The position numbers were made by a program, and so were the translations under genes. The notes beneath the pieces were generated by a model. That model was not told where the DNA came from and ran no database searches. It was given only the letters and a program-made list of their open reading frames with translations. Below are positions 27,752 through 38,928 of a stretch of 64,000 nt of DNA, in pieces. Positions within the stretch are counted from its first letter, which is position 1; every line of letters starts with the position of its first letter. Where the stretch lies: assembly GCA_018401885.1 (NCBI GenBank), contig JAGYKB010000004.1:90993-154992 (forward strand), given 5' to 3'. Source of the stretch: Gammaproteobacteria bacterium (GTDB lineage: Bacteria > Pseudomonadota > Gammaproteobacteria > Pseudomonadales > Pseudohongiellaceae).

Positions 27752-28458
27752 TCCCGCAGACTACGTATTTCCCATCCACTCGCCTCTGCTTCTGCGGCCA
27801 GGCGCGGGTCCGGATCTACCGCGACTGCGGTTGTGACGGCGCTGAGGAGTGGTAAGTCGTTAAACGAGTCGCTGTAGAGAATGCTGTCTGCAAGTGATGC
27901 AAGGGGTTCGTCCTGAACGGCATTCGTTGCTCTTTCTTCGAGCCAGGCGGTTAGCTTGGTGATTTTTCCCTCTTGGTAGCAAGGCGTGCCCGAGATTGCG
28001 CCGGTGTAGCGGCGTGCGTCGCCCTCACCAGTCTGTTCGAGCCCAGTAGCGATGAGATGTTCGACGCCGAATGCCGCTGCGATAGGCTGTGTTATGAACT
28101 CATTTGTCGCAGTAATAATAACGCACAGATCACCGGCGTCACGGTGACTTTTCACGAGATCAATAGCCCGAGGCAACATAATTGACGCGACCCTGCTAGT
28201 GACAAACTCTTGCCTGAGTGCGTCCAACTCAGCAGGAGCGAGGCTGAGTATCGGTGCAAGCGTAAACGCAACATAGCCATGAATGTCGAGCTCACCTTGC
28301 AGATATTGCTCGTAGAAGGCGTCGTTCTGAGCCCTGTGTTTCGCCTCATCGACAAGCCCTTGCTCGATAAGAAACTCTCCCCACGCATGATCGCTATCGC
28401 CAGCGAGTAGGGTATTGTCGAGGTCAAACAGCGCGAGTCGAGGTGCGGCGAGGGCCAT
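27748..28458 (-). CDS. HAD-IB family hydrolase (SerB-like)
   Basis: LALFDLDNTLLAGDSDHAWGEFL; YSDSFNDLPLLSAV. Confidence 0.9.
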   Translation of the reverse strand: MALAAPRLALFDLDNTLLAGDSDHAWGEFLIEQGLVDEAKHRAQNDAFYEQYLQGELDIHGYVAFTLAPILSLAPAELDALRQEFVTSRVASIMLPRAIDLVKSHRDAGDLCVIITATNEFITQPIAAAFGVEHLIATGLEQTGEGDARRYTGAISGTPCYQEGKITKLTAWLEERATNAVQDEPLASLADSILYSDSFNDLPLLSAVTTAVAVDPDPRLAAEAEASGWEIRSLRD

Positions 28459-28654
28459 ATTAAATCCTGTGGGTTTTGAAACGTGTCAAACTTGGGTTTT
28501 TAAAGCGGGGTATTATAACGCCGCGGCCTCTAACTTCAAGCTATCTAATTGTATTTATTGATTAATTTTATAGCATAGCGCATGGCATGATTGATCTATC
28601 GCCTCTATCTGTGAAACAATGTCTCCCTCGTGTTCCAGTTAAGGTAGCGCTAAC

Positions 28655-29149
28655 GTGATTGATTCCGACGGCTTCCGACTCAATGTCGGCATCGTAATTT
28701 GTAACCCGAAAGGGCAGCTGCTTTGGGCTAAGCGCATTGGACAAAGTTCTTGGCAATTCCCTCAGGGCGGAATCAAAGAGAATGAGACTGCCGAAGACGC
28801 ACTTTACCGCGAACTCGAAGAAGAAGTCGGCCTCGAGCAGCAGCATGTTTGCCTGCTGCATCAGACCGAGGATTGGCTACATTATCGGCTGCCAGAGAAT
28901 TATATTCGCCGTCATAAAGATCCTCTCTGCATTGGGCAAAAGCAAAAGTGGTTTTTGCTCGGTCTAGAGAGTGACGAAAACTCAATTGTGCTGAGTAAGT
29001 CCGGCACGCCGGAGTTCGACGACTGGCGCTGGGTTAATTATTGGTACCCGGTCGAACAGGTCATCGAGTTCAAACGTGATGTCTATCGCTCAGCGCTAGA
29101 GCAACTTCAGTCGCCACTCGAGCGGTATGTTGCGCTCAATAAGCGCTAA
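28655..29149 (+). CDS. rppH: RNA pyrophosphohydrolase
   Basis: [27 protein letters not shown] Nudix box; gene adjacent to ptsP. Confidence 0.96.
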   Translation: MIDSDGFRLNVGIVICNPKGQLLWAKRIGQSSWQFPQGGIKENETAEDALYRELEEEVGLEQQHVCLLHQTEDWLHYRLPENYIRRHKDPLCIGQKQKWFLLGLESDENSIVLSKSGTPEFDDWRWVNYWYPVEQVIEFKRDVYRSALEQLQSPLERYVALNKR

Positions 29150-29244
29150 CCTAAACCTCAACTCAAGTCGGGAAGAGTATTGTCCCTGTTTTCTGGCCGC
29201 CTAGCCTTACTACGCTAGGTTTATCGAGAGGAGTCGCTTCAAGA

Positions 29245-31518
29245 ATGCTCGACCAATTGCGTAGCATTGTACAAGAAGTAAATTCAGCTCGAGATCTACA
29301 ATCTGCGCTGGATATCATTGTCACTCGTGTACGCAGTGTGCTCAACACGCAGGTATGTTCGGTTTATTTGCTAGACTCCAACATCAACAGCCACGTTCTC
29401 ATGGCATCTCAAGGTCTCAAGGCTGAAGCAGTTGGCCGCGTCAGTCTGCAAACCGGCGAAGGACTCGTTGGCCTGGTTGCGAAACATGCCGAACCTATAA
29501 ACCTAAGCGATGCCTCAAAACACCCAAGCTATTTTTACCTTCAGGACACCGGTGAGGAAGAATTTAACTCATTCCTTGGTGTGCCTATAATTCACCACCG
29601 CGCGGTGCTTGGTGTGCTGGTGATTCAACAGCGCGAAAGTCGCCGTTTTGATGAAGGCGAGGAAGCGTTTCTAATTACACTCTCGGCTCAGCTTTCCGGC
29701 GTTATTGCGCACGCTAAGGCAACAGGCGCGATTCAGGGGCTAAGTCCTTCGGGCCAGAAAACCGAAGATACAGTTTTCCCCGGTGTCTCCGGATCGTCAG
29801 GTGTAGCGATCGGGCGCGCCGTCGTGGTATTTCCCCACGCCGACCTTAGTCAGATTCCGCAGCGTCCTGCAAAGGATATTGAGCACGAAGTCGCCTTCTT
29901 TAAAAGCTGTATCGATGCAGTGCGGCGAGATATGAACGATCTCTACGAAAAGATCGCCGGGCAGGTTGCTGAGGAAGAGCGTCAATTATTTAGTGTCTAT
30001 GCGCGAATGCTCGACGACAATGCGCTAGGTAACGAAGTAGTTTCTCGGATCCGACAGGGGATCTGGGCGCAGGGTGCGCTTGCCTATGTTGCGAATGAGC
30101 ACGTGCGAGCTTTCGAAGCGATGAGCGATGACTATTTACGTGAACGAGCGGTTGATATTAGAGATCTTTGCAGTCGCGTGCTTTTTTATTTACAAGCGCG
30201 CGAACCAGTTGAGATCGAGTACCAGGACAACACAATTCTAGTCAGCGAAGAGCTGACGCCATCGATGCTTGCCGAAGCACCCAAAGATAAGCTCAAGGGG
30301 CTTATCTCTGTCAAAGGATCGGGTAACTCTCACGTTGCCATTCTTGCTCGTACGATGGGTATTCCGACAGTGATGGGGGCGGTGGACCTTCCCTATGCCC
30401 AACTCGAAGGGCGCAGCCTAGTAGTAGACGGCTACCGCGGGGAGGTGATCACAAGTCCTTCAAAAGCGCTTCGTTTGCGTTACCGTGAAATCATCAAAGA
30501 GCAAGAGCAACTAATCGCGGGTCTCGAGGGAATCAAAGAAGAGCCGTGTGAGACGCTGGATGGACAACGTGTCCAGCTGTGGGTAAACACGGGTCTTATG
30601 TCTGATGTGATGCAGTCGCTCGATCAAGGTGCCGAAGGCATTGGCTTGTTCCGAACAGAGGTCCCTTTTTTGCTAAGCGAGCGATTTCCAAGCGAGCAAG
30701 AACAGTACGCCATCTACCGTGAGCAACTTGAGGCATTCGCCCCTAAAAAAGTAACGATGCGCACGCTAGATATTGGCGGTGACAAATCTCTTCCCTACTT
30801 TCCGATTGAAGAGGCCAATCCCTTTTTAGGTTGGCGTGGAATACGTGTGACGCTCGATCACCCAGAAATTTTCACGGCACAGATTCGCGCGATGCTGCGT
30901 GCGAGTGTTGGTTTGAACAATCTGCAAATTATGTTGCCAATGATCAGCAATGTTAATGAAGTGGCGATGGCGCAACAGCTGATAAAAAAGGCTTATCGTG
31001 AGCTTGTTCAAGAAGGCGTCGATGTACTTTATCCGCCGATTGGCGTCATGATCGAATTACCTGCGGCTGTCTATCAGACGTCAGTGCTTGCTAAGATGGT
31101 TGATTTTGTCTCAGTAGGCAGTAACGACCTAACACAATATCTACTGGCTGTTGATCGCAACAATCCACGCGTCGCAAGTCTATATTCGGCGTTCCATCCT
31201 GCGGTTATCGCCGCCTTGCAGCAGGTCGTTACACTTGCTAAGGCAGAGGGGAAACCGGTGAGCATTTGTGGTGAAATGGCAGGCGACCCTGGCGCGGCGG
31301 TACTCCTTATCGCGATGGGATACGACGTACTTTCCATGAACGCCTCGACACTGCTAAAAGTTAAATCAGTGATTCGAAGCGTGTCGATGGATGTAGCGAA
31401 AGATTTGCTGGAGCAAGTATTCGAATTGGACGATGCGCAAACTATTCGCAGCGCAGTTGATATGGCGCTCTACAACGCGGGAGTCGACAGGTTGCTGCGC
31501 TCTTCTCGTACACACTGA
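29245..31518 (+). CDS. ptsP: Phosphoenolpyruvate-protein phosphotransferase PtsP (EI-Ntr, GAF domain)
   Basis: N-terminal GAF; GSGNSHVAILARTMGIPTVMG; GEGIGLFRTEVPFL; PEP-utiliser C-domain. Confidence 0.96.
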   Translation: MLDQLRSIVQEVNSARDLQSALDIIVTRVRSVLNTQVCSVYLLDSNINSHVLMASQGLKAEAVGRVSLQTGEGLVGLVAKHAEPINLSDASKHPSYFYLQDTGEEEFNSFLGVPIIHHRAVLGVLVIQQRESRRFDEGEEAFLITLSAQLSGVIAHAKATGAIQGLSPSGQKTEDTVFPGVSGSSGVAIGRAVVVFPHADLSQIPQRPAKDIEHEVAFFKSCIDAVRRDMNDLYEKIAGQVAEEERQLFSVYARMLDDNALGNEVVSRIRQGIWAQGALAYVANEHVRAFEAMSDDYLRERAVDIRDLCSRVLFYLQAREPVEIEYQDNTILVSEELTPSMLAEAPKDKLKGLISVKGSGNSHVAILARTMGIPTVMGAVDLPYAQLEGRSLVVDGYRGEVITSPSKALRLRYREIIKEQEQLIAGLEGIKEEPCETLDGQRVQLWVNTGLMSDVMQSLDQGAEGIGLFRTEVPFLLSERFPSEQEQYAIYREQLEAFAPKKVTMRTLDIGGDKSLPYFPIEEANPFLGWRGIRVTLDHPEIFTAQIRAMLRASVGLNNLQIMLPMISNVNEVAMAQQLIKKAYRELVQEGVDVLYPPIGVMIELPAAVYQTSVLAKMVDFVSVGSNDLTQYLLAVDRNNPRVASLYSAFHPAVIAALQQVVTLAKAEGKPVSICGEMAGDPGAAVLLIAMGYDVLSMNASTLLKVKSVIRSVSMDVAKDLLEQVFELDDAQTIRSAVDMALYNAGVDRLLRSSRTH

Positions 31519-32313
31519 TCAGTCGGCTGTTAAGTGGAAAAAATGACTTCGCGTCGGCCGGCCCTGCGCATCGTAATTGCGTTCATGAAAGCGTCTCTCA
31601 CCCTCGCGGGAAAAGATTAGTGCGGTGGAGCAGAGCGTGCCGTAGTCTTGAGCGCCGAGAATGTCTTCGTTAGTCTCTTTTTCATTCTGAATAAACGCAG
31701 AAGAGAGACGCCGTTCGAGCGCAAGGCTCAGTCCTGTCGACGGCAGTTCATGGTCGGGCGCTTTCTCCCTGTCGTTCATCAACTCGATAAGCCTGTCGGT
31801 CGTTAACGCCGAGGGCCGGCTCGCGAGTTCTTGAAAGCGCTGCTTGCCTTTACTTACCTTAGGCCAAGGCTCGTCGAGTACACCGTTTGATAGTCCATAG
31901 TAGCCAGGGGCTAGTTGGGTTGGCGCCGTTTGATTATCATTAGCGAGATAGTAAAGCGAACTACTATCGCAAACTAACAGATTGAATCCAGCATAGTTCT
32001 GGCTTTGCAACGCGACAGTCTGCGCATAATCACGCGCACTCATCGAGCCGCTGAGAAAATTGGCAGTTAATTCGCCTCGGCTGCGCAGGCCATCTTTGGG
32101 CGGACTGCCGCGGCGATTCGTGATTGCAGCAAAGCGTGCATTGGGCCCGATACCAAGCCATGTCCCACCGGCCTGCCCATCTTGGCCTGCGATTACGCCA
32201 TTGCCCCAATGGCGTGCCTGCCGAGTTTCGCGGGCGAAAAATTCGTCACGATTGGCTGCAACAAAGAGTGGAAACTCTTGGTGACAGCGATAGCCGATGA
32301 ATAAAAGACACAT
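31519..32313 (-). CDS. NRDE family (TANGO2-like) protein
   Basis: MCLLFIGYRCHQEFPLFVAANRDEFFARET. Confidence 0.9.
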   Translation of the reverse strand: MCLLFIGYRCHQEFPLFVAANRDEFFARETRQARHWGNGVIAGQDGQAGGTWLGIGPNARFAAITNRRGSPPKDGLRSRGELTANFLSGSMSARDYAQTVALQSQNYAGFNLLVCDSSSLYYLANDNQTAPTQLAPGYYGLSNGVLDEPWPKVSKGKQRFQELASRPSALTTDRLIELMNDREKAPDHELPSTGLSLALERRLSSAFIQNEKETNEDILGAQDYGTLCSTALIFSREGERRFHERNYDAQGRPTRSHFFHLTAD

Positions 32314-32441
32314 AGCGATAAAACATTCACTTCATTGTCAGGAAGCTCATTCTACCCAAAAGGATATCTAGCGCCAGTTTGCTATAAAAATAGTGCGTAA
32401 ACAGGTAATCTTAACGCTTACGAAAACAGCTCGAGAACGGC

Positions 32442-33248
32442 ATGCTTACCCACCCCCAGTTCGACCCCGTTGCACTATCTCTAGGTCCTCTCAGTATTCA
32501 CTGGTATGGGCTTATGTACATTGTTGCCTTTGCGGGTATCTGGCGGCTGGGCCTCTATCGTGCACATCGAAACCCCGGAGCTTGGAGCGATGAGCAAATA
32601 TCCGACCTCGTTTTCTATGGCGCTATGGGGGCGGTGATAGGCGGTCGGCTTGGCTCGGTTTTCTTTTATAATTTCGATCGCTTTCTGGCAGACCCCATTT
32701 GGCTTTTCCGAGTGTGGGAAGGCGGCATGGCGTTTCATGGCGGTTTGTTAGGCGTGCTCGCAGCCTTTGCTTGGTACTCGCGTAGGTTAGGCAAACCCTT
32801 TTTCGAGACGATGGATTTCGTAGCCCCGCTAGTCCCCTTCGGGCTCGGCGCTGGCAGACTGGGTAACTTTATCGGCGGCGAACTCTGGGGGCGACCAACG
32901 GATCTGCCTTGGGGTATGGTTTTTCCGTATGTCGATGCGCTCCCTCGTCACCCTTCGCAGCTGTATCAGTTTGCGCTCGAAGGTGTCGCGCTGTTTGCAT
33001 TGCTCTGGTGGTTTTCTTCAAAACCGCGCCCGCGATGCAGTATCACCGGGTTTTTTGGTGTTGGCTACGGTGTGTTCAGATTTCTCGTCGAATTCGCTCG
33101 CCAGCCCGACGCGGACATCGGCTTCATCGCTTTCGATTGGATGACCATGGGACAGTTGCTTTCATTGCCAATGATTTTCATCGGCGCGGCCATGATGGTC
33201 TACGGTTACCGCCGCGACGGTGCTGTCTCAAACGCCAAGCGTAATTAA
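32442..33248 (+). CDS. lgt: Prolipoprotein diacylglyceryl transferase
   Basis: GGMAFHGGLLGVL; GLGAGRLGNFIGGELWGRPTDLPWGMVFP; RHPSQLYQ. Confidence 0.97.
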   Translation: MLTHPQFDPVALSLGPLSIHWYGLMYIVAFAGIWRLGLYRAHRNPGAWSDEQISDLVFYGAMGAVIGGRLGSVFFYNFDRFLADPIWLFRVWEGGMAFHGGLLGVLAAFAWYSRRLGKPFFETMDFVAPLVPFGLGAGRLGNFIGGELWGRPTDLPWGMVFPYVDALPRHPSQLYQFALEGVALFALLWWFSSKPRPRCSITGFFGVGYGVFRFLVEFARQPDADIGFIAFDWMTMGQLLSLPMIFIGAAMMVYGYRRDGAVSNAKRN

Positions 33249-33265
33249 TACAGGGTGAATAGTGT

Positions 33266-34117
33266 ATGCATCAGTATCTAGAGCTTTGCCGGCGTATAGT
33301 CGATGAGGGCGAATGGGTTGCGAATGAGCGAACCGGCAAGCGTTGCCTGACTGTTATAAACGCCGACCTAGAATACTCTGTTGAGCGCAATGAATTCCCG
33401 ATCATAACGACTCGAAAGAGTTACTGGAAAGCCGCCATCGCCGAGCTGTTAGGTTATCTGCGAGGCTATGACAACGCCGCAGATTTCCGAGCGCTAGGCA
33501 CCAAAAGTTGGGATGCCAATGCTAACGAAAACCCAGCGTGGCTCGCGAATCCGGTGCGCCGCGGCGAGGATGATATGGGCCGCGTATACGGTGTGCAAGG
33601 AAGGGCGTGGGCGCGGCCAAGCGGCGAGCCGCTGGATCAGCTGCGTAAGATAGTCGACGACCTGAGTAACGGCTTAGACGATCGCGGCGAAATACTGACG
33701 TTTTATAACCCCGGAGAATTCGAGCTTGGCTGTTTGCGCCCCTGTATGCATACGCATACATTCTCGCTGCTCGGCGGCAAGCTCCATCTAACGAGTTACC
33801 AGCGCTCTTGTGATGTACCCCTTGGTCTTAACTTCAACCAAATACAGGTATTCACGCTGCTCGCCCTGATGGCGCAGATCACGGGGCATGCCGCGGGAAC
33901 TGCCTATCATAAGATCGTCAATGCGCATATTTACGAAGACCAGCTCGAACTGATGCGCGACGTTCAGCTAAAACGCAAACCATTTCCGGCGCCAAAGTTA
34001 CACATTAACCCCGACATTAAGAGCCTCGAAGATATAGAAACGTGGGTTACTCTTAATGATTTTTCAGTCGAGGGCTATCAGCACCATGACCCAATCGCCT
34101 ACCCTTTTTCGGTTTAG
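33266..34117 (+). CDS. thyA: Thymidylate synthase
   Basis: [56 protein letters not shown]. Confidence 0.97.
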   Translation: MHQYLELCRRIVDEGEWVANERTGKRCLTVINADLEYSVERNEFPIITTRKSYWKAAIAELLGYLRGYDNAADFRALGTKSWDANANENPAWLANPVRRGEDDMGRVYGVQGRAWARPSGEPLDQLRKIVDDLSNGLDDRGEILTFYNPGEFELGCLRPCMHTHTFSLLGGKLHLTSYQRSCDVPLGLNFNQIQVFTLLALMAQITGHAAGTAYHKIVNAHIYEDQLELMRDVQLKRKPFPAPKLHINPDIKSLEDIETWVTLNDFSVEGYQHHDPIAYPFSV

Positions 34118-34152
34118 GTGCCGCACTTAAGATTCAGAGTGGACTATCAGAA

Positions 34153-34674
34153 ATGAAACTTTCGTTGATTGTGGCGATGGCTGAGAACCGAACTATCGGT
34201 CGAGACAATACACTGCCTTGGCATCTGTCCGAAGATCTAAAATATTTTCGTCGAGTGACCACTGGTCATTGCATCATCATGGGGCGCAACACGTGGGAAT
34301 CAATCGGTAGGCCGTTACCCAATCGTCGCTCAATCGTAGTCAGCTCGAATCCACACTATGTTGCCGACGGCGCAGACGTCGTGACAAGTCTCGGGCAAGC
34401 GAAGAGTCTTGCCGAATCGATAAGCAAGGAGCTTGGCGTTGACGAAACTTTTGTGATCGGCGGTGCGCGTTTATACGCCGACGCGCTGCAGCAAGCTGAG
34501 TGTTTTCATCTTACTCGCGTCCACGCAAGTGTCGAAGGCGATACTTTTTTACCGGAGTTCGATGAAAGTGAGTGGCAAGAAGTTGAGCGCGAGAATTTCG
34601 CCGCTAACGGAGAAAGCGAGCCGGATAATCCCTACGCATATAGTATATGCAAACTAACCCGCCGACCCCGCTAA
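34153..34674 (+). CDS. folA: Dihydrofolate reductase
   Basis: MKLSLIVAMAENRTIGRDNTLPWHLSEDLKYFRRVTTGHCIIMGRNTWESIG. Confidence 0.97.
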   Translation: MKLSLIVAMAENRTIGRDNTLPWHLSEDLKYFRRVTTGHCIIMGRNTWESIGRPLPNRRSIVVSSNPHYVADGADVVTSLGQAKSLAESISKELGVDETFVIGGARLYADALQQAECFHLTRVHASVEGDTFLPEFDESEWQEVERENFAANGESEPDNPYAYSICKLTRRPR

Positions 34675-34684
34675 GCGAGAAACC

Positions 34685-36091
34685 TTACACAGATTTTAAG
34701 AATATTTTTGACTTGCGCTGTAAATTGTAAAGCGCCTGTCTCTGTTCCGGAAGATCGTCGAGTGTTCCCTGCGCAAATCCATGATCGATAAACCAGTGTG
34801 CGGTGACAGTCGTTAGGACAAATACTTTCTCTATTCCAAGCCTCTTAGCTTCGGCAGACAAACTTTGCAGAAGCCTCGCGCCTAATCCGCCACGACGGTA
34901 GTTTGGGTGAGTGGCAATACAGGCAATTTCGGCGAGCGATTCGCTCGTGCGATAAAGCGCCGCACAGGCGATAATCGCGCCCTCTAACTCGATCACTTTA
35001 AAGTTCTCAATCTCGGTTTCAAGCCTTTCGCGCGAGCGCTCAACCAACGTGCCATCGGCTTCGAGCGGTCTAATAAGCGACAGGATCGCAGACACGTCGT
35101 CGATCGTGGCCTGTCGTAAGGTATCGAGGCTGTCGTCGCTTATAAGCGAGCCTGCTCCTTCGCGCGTAAATAATTCACGAATGAGCGCGCCGTTGCTCCT
35201 GTAGCCGATAAGATGTGCGCGATTTACTCCAGCCGCATTGGCTTTTATGCACGCTTTCAATGCGCCGCCGAGAGATTTGTCGATGTCGATGTCACTGGCC
35301 GAAAAGCGCTCAGCGGCAAGTGCTGCACTGGCAGGATTGAGCGAGGTGATAAGCTCGCCTTGTTCATCGCAGACACCCTCTTGTGGAACAAGGAAAATTA
35401 ATTTGTCGGCTTTTATCGCGATCGCTAGCTCAGTAGCGACTTCCTCGGCGGTAAGGTTAAAGATTTCTCCGGTGAGTGAATATCCGAGATTACTCTGCAG
35501 TACGATCGTGCGCTCTTCGAGACGTTTCGCAATAGCTGCGGCTTTAACCCGACGTACGCGCCCGGTGTGATGAAAGTCGATGCCGTTATGCACGCCAATT
35601 GGCATAGCAGTAATGAAATTGCCGCGGCTGAGTGTTAACGCTTCGCTTCCCGCGACAGCAAGAGGCGCTGAGGTAGATGAAGTTGTACCCGCGCTAAAGA
35701 GCGCTTCTAAACGAATAGATTCAGCACCTACAACGCTTGCGATGACAGCAAGAGAGTCTGGATCTGTGACACGCATTCCTTTATGAAATTCGAGCTGCAG
35801 TTTTGCAGCCGTCAGAGCGGCATCGATCTGAGGCCTCGCACCGTGGACTAACACTAGCTTAACGCCGAGGCTGTGAAGCAGTGTGAGATCGCTGACAAGG
35901 TTTCGAAGGTGCTCGCTTGCCAGAGCCTCACCGCTTAGCGCGACGACAAAGGTTTTACCGCGGTGAGCGTTGATGTACTGAGTAGACGCACGAAACCATT
36001 CGACAAGCGCGCCTGCGCCCTTCGTGGCGTTGCTTTCCGTGTTCTGGATGATCTCTGCTTCTGGGAAGCTCTCAGTTGGCGTGCTCATCAA
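34685..36091 (-). CDS. argA: N-acetylglutamate synthase (kinase-like + GNAT)
   Basis: WFRASTQYINAHRGKTFVVALSGEAL...; C-terminal GNAT domain HPNYRRGGLGARLL. Confidence 0.95.
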   Translation of the reverse strand: MMSTPTESFPEAEIIQNTESNATKGAGALVEWFRASTQYINAHRGKTFVVALSGEALASEHLRNLVSDLTLLHSLGVKLVLVHGARPQIDAALTAAKLQLEFHKGMRVTDPDSLAVIASVVGAESIRLEALFSAGTTSSTSAPLAVAGSEALTLSRGNFITAMPIGVHNGIDFHHTGRVRRVKAAAIAKRLEERTIVLQSNLGYSLTGEIFNLTAEEVATELAIAIKADKLIFLVPQEGVCDEQGELITSLNPASAALAAERFSASDIDIDKSLGGALKACIKANAAGVNRAHLIGYRSNGALIRELFTREGAGSLISDDSLDTLRQATIDDVSAILSLIRPLEADGTLVERSRERLETEIENFKVIELEGAIIACAALYRTSESLAEIACIATHPNYRRGGLGARLLQSLSAEAKRLGIEKVFVLTTVTAHWFIDHGFAQGTLDDLPEQRQALYNLQRKSKIFLKSV

Positions 36092-36092
36092 T

Positions 36093-36470
36093 CTAACTCT
36101 CGGTTGGCGACTCTTGGTTCTCGGCGTTCATCGCAAGGCGCGCGATCGTATCAGTTTTTGCCGCCATGATGAAATCGTTAACATGTAGGCCGTTGATGCG
36201 ATGAGACCACCAGTAGACCGTCACTTTTCCCCATTCAGTCAAAATCGTCGGGTGGTGGTCCTCACGCTCGGCAATATTGGCTACTTTCGCGGTGAACGCA
36301 AAGGCGTCTTTAAAGCCAATAAAGAAAAACTCTCGCACGAGTTTCTCTACGCCTTCGTGGAACTGGCGCTTCCAACCCGGTACGCCCAACACGAGTTGAT
36401 GCGCTTCTTCTTCGGAAATGACAGGAGACCCTAGTTTGCATGGTTCGCAGTGATGTAGATGCAGTTTCAA
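36093..36470 (-). CDS. phhB: 4a-hydroxytetrahydrobiopterin dehydratase
   Basis: VANIAEREDHHPTILTEWGKVTVYWWSHRINGLHVNDFIMAAKTD. Confidence 0.94.
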   Translation of the reverse strand: MKLHLHHCEPCKLGSPVISEEEAHQLVLGVPGWKRQFHEGVEKLVREFFFIGFKDAFAFTAKVANIAEREDHHPTILTEWGKVTVYWWSHRINGLHVNDFIMAAKTDTIARLAMNAENQESPTES

Positions 36471-37688
36471 TTAGATAAATTCCTCGAGAACATTATTCAA
36501 GTACCTAAAGCCTCGCGCGGTAGTCGTAATCCAGCCTTCGCCAAACGAGGACGCGCAGAGTAGTTCGCGCGAGCGCAGGTATTCTACTCGGTTTGCGATT
36601 TCGCTAAAAGCGACGCCGGTGTGCGCCTCGAAATGCGCGGGGGAGAAGCCACGGCGGGTTCGCAATGTATTGAGTAGATATTCGATGGTAATTTCGTCAA
36701 CGGGAATAGGCGTGGACTCGGCCGTATAGCGCTGTACGTTGTGCGTGTCTCGTCGCTCTGAGGCTGCGCGGAGATAATGATCCGGCTGACGGTGCTTGCG
36801 TGTTCGCAGTGGCTGCGAACTATCGGGCAGACTGATTTTCCCGTGCGCTCCCGCGCCGATACCGAGATAGTCGCCAAATTGCCAGTAATTGAGATTATGA
36901 CGAGACTGAAGGCGATCACCGCGCGCGTAGGCCGAAACCTCGTACTGTTCTAGTCCCCGTGATAAGAGCAGCTCGTGTCCCGCGTCCTGCACGCGGGTCA
37001 ATATAGACTCGCTGGGTAAAGGAGGCGGTTTGGAGTAAAACACGGTGTTGGGTTCTATGGTGAGCTGATACCAAGACAGATGGGGTGGCTCAAACGATAG
37101 CGCAGCTTCAAGGTCGGATAGCGCAGCGGCTAATGATTGATCCGGAAGCCCATGCATAATGTCGAGATTAAAATTGTCGAATCCAGCGGCACGGGCGCTG
37201 TCTATCGCGCGTCTCGCCTGCGCACTATCGTGTATGCGGCCAAGCTTGCTGAGCTGCGCATCTGCGAAACTTTGAACACCGATGGATAGCCGATTAATCC
37301 CTGCGGCGCGGAACTCTGCGAAGCGTCCCACCTCGAGCGTACCTGGGTTTGCTTCTAGTGTAATTTCTAAATGGGTAGACTCGAGCCAACCTGATGATTG
37401 GCTTCGGGCAATGTGTTGTAAAAGCGAATCGAAGGCGCGCGCACTAAAGAGGCTTGGTGTGCCCCCTCCGATAAAGATCGAATGAATCGGTCTAGGGTTT
37501 TCCACCGTGTCGCCGCCGCATGCTAATGCATAGTCGGCGTCGAAATCTTCGGACAGCGCAGCAATATAAGCGTCTTCCGGTAGGGACGCGTGCGCACCAA
37601 ACTCATGCGAATTGAAGTCGCAGTAGGGGCACTTCTTTACACACCATGGGATGTGTATGTAGAGGCTTAGAGTTGGCTGGGCCAGCAT
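36471..37688 (-). CDS. hemW: HemW-like radical SAM protein
   Basis: YIHIPWCVKKCPYCDFNSHEF; GIGAGAHGKI. Confidence 0.95.
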   Translation of the reverse strand: MLAQPTLSLYIHIPWCVKKCPYCDFNSHEFGAHASLPEDAYIAALSEDFDADYALACGGDTVENPRPIHSIFIGGGTPSLFSARAFDSLLQHIARSQSSGWLESTHLEITLEANPGTLEVGRFAEFRAAGINRLSIGVQSFADAQLSKLGRIHDSAQARRAIDSARAAGFDNFNLDIMHGLPDQSLAAALSDLEAALSFEPPHLSWYQLTIEPNTVFYSKPPPLPSESILTRVQDAGHELLLSRGLEQYEVSAYARGDRLQSRHNLNYWQFGDYLGIGAGAHGKISLPDSSQPLRTRKHRQPDHYLRAASERRDTHNVQRYTAESTPIPVDEITIEYLLNTLRTRRGFSPAHFEAHTGVAFSEIANRVEYLRSRELLCASSFGEGWITTTARGFRYLNNVLEEFI

Positions 37689-38293
37689 CGACGCAGCTGC
37701 TCCAATGCTTGTCCGCGATGACTTATCGCATTCTTAGTGTCGGGATCGAGCAGGGCAGAGGCGCAGTTATGCGAAGGCACGAAGAAGAGAGGATCGTATC
37801 CGAATCCATTGTTGCCCTCGGCTGAATTAAGAATCAATCCGTCCCAGGTGCCCTGACAAATGAGTGGCGTAGGATCTGCGGCATGCTTAAGGAGCACAAT
37901 AACGCATTGAAACCGCGCGGTGCGTTGAGCCGGTGCGACACCTTGTAAACGCTCGAGCAACAGCGCGTTATTTGCAGCGTCTATTTCATCACGATTGGCA
38001 AAGCTGGCCCCGCGCGCAGCAGCGAACCGCGCCGAATAGATACCGGGTTCGCCGTTAAGCGCATCGACTTCGATGCCTGAGTCATCTGCGATCGCTGGAA
38101 GGCCGGTTATCTCACAGGCATGCCTTGCTTTAATGAGTGCGTTCTCTACGAAAGTCAGCCCCGTTTCTTCGGCGTCATCGACGCCGAGCGCACGCTGCGA
38201 AATAAGGTCGACTCCTAGGGACGACAATATTCTATGCAGTTCGCGTAGCTTGCCTTCGTTACCGCTGGCGAGAACAATTTTTGTGTCTTTCAA
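37667..38293 (-). CDS. rdgB: dITP/XTP pyrophosphatase
   Basis: KIVLASGNEGKLRELHRIL; PAIADDSGIEVDALNGEPGIYSARFA. Confidence 0.96.
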   Translation of the reverse strand: MKDTKIVLASGNEGKLRELHRILSSLGVDLISQRALGVDDAEETGLTFVENALIKARHACEITGLPAIADDSGIEVDALNGEPGIYSARFAAARGASFANRDEIDAANNALLLERLQGVAPAQRTARFQCVIVLLKHAADPTPLICQGTWDGLILNSAEGNNGFGYDPLFFVPSHNCASALLDPDTKNAISHRGQALEQLRRCWPSQL

Positions 38294-38334
38294 TAACTTG
38301 ACTCTTGTTATTTGTGTGTCCGTAAACGCGATGG

Positions 38335-38928
38335 TTAGCTGCGCGCGATATGGTAAATGGCGATTTCGCCTAACAGATTAGGCAAAAGCCTCATCGACAG
38401 ACTTCCCTCATGTTTTAAATCAACAACCGTTCGTTCTAGTATTTGTATGTTTTTCTCTTCGCAGAGGGCGTCGAAGTCTCGCACGGTGCAGAAATGGATG
38501 TTAGGCGTGTCATACCACGCATGCGGCATAAATTTAGACACGGGCATACGGCCTTTCGAAGAAAGATAAAGTCTGCTTTTCCAATTGCCGAAATTAGGAA
38601 AGGTCACGATGCCGCGTCGACCAACGCGCAGCATCTCGTCTATTAACTGATCGGGATGGCTCAGCGCCTGAAGCGTCTGTGCGAGCAGCACTGTATCAAA
38701 ACTGTCGGATTGAAAATTCCACAGGCCGGCATCGAGGTTCTGCTCGATAACATTAATGCCCCGCTCGACGCAGGACTGTATTTTGTTGCCGTCGATTTCG
38801 AGCCCAGTGCCTTTGACCCCTTTGGTTTGCTTGAGGTTTGCGAGCAGACTGCCATCACCGCAGCCGAGATCTAGCACTCGACTATCGGGCTCAATCCAAC
38901 GCTGGATTATCTCTTGATCAGGACGCAT
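38335..38928 (-). CDS. metW: Methionine biosynthesis protein MetW
   Basis: [31 protein letters not shown]; overlaps metX; start ATG at 38928. Confidence 0.95.
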   Translation of the reverse strand: MRPDQEIIQRWIEPDSRVLDLGCGDGSLLANLKQTKGVKGTGLEIDGNKIQSCVERGINVIEQNLDAGLWNFQSDSFDTVLLAQTLQALSHPDQLIDEMLRVGRRGIVTFPNFGNWKSRLYLSSKGRMPVSKFMPHAWYDTPNIHFCTVRDFDALCEEKNIQILERTVVDLKHEGSLSMRLLPNLLGEIAIYHIARS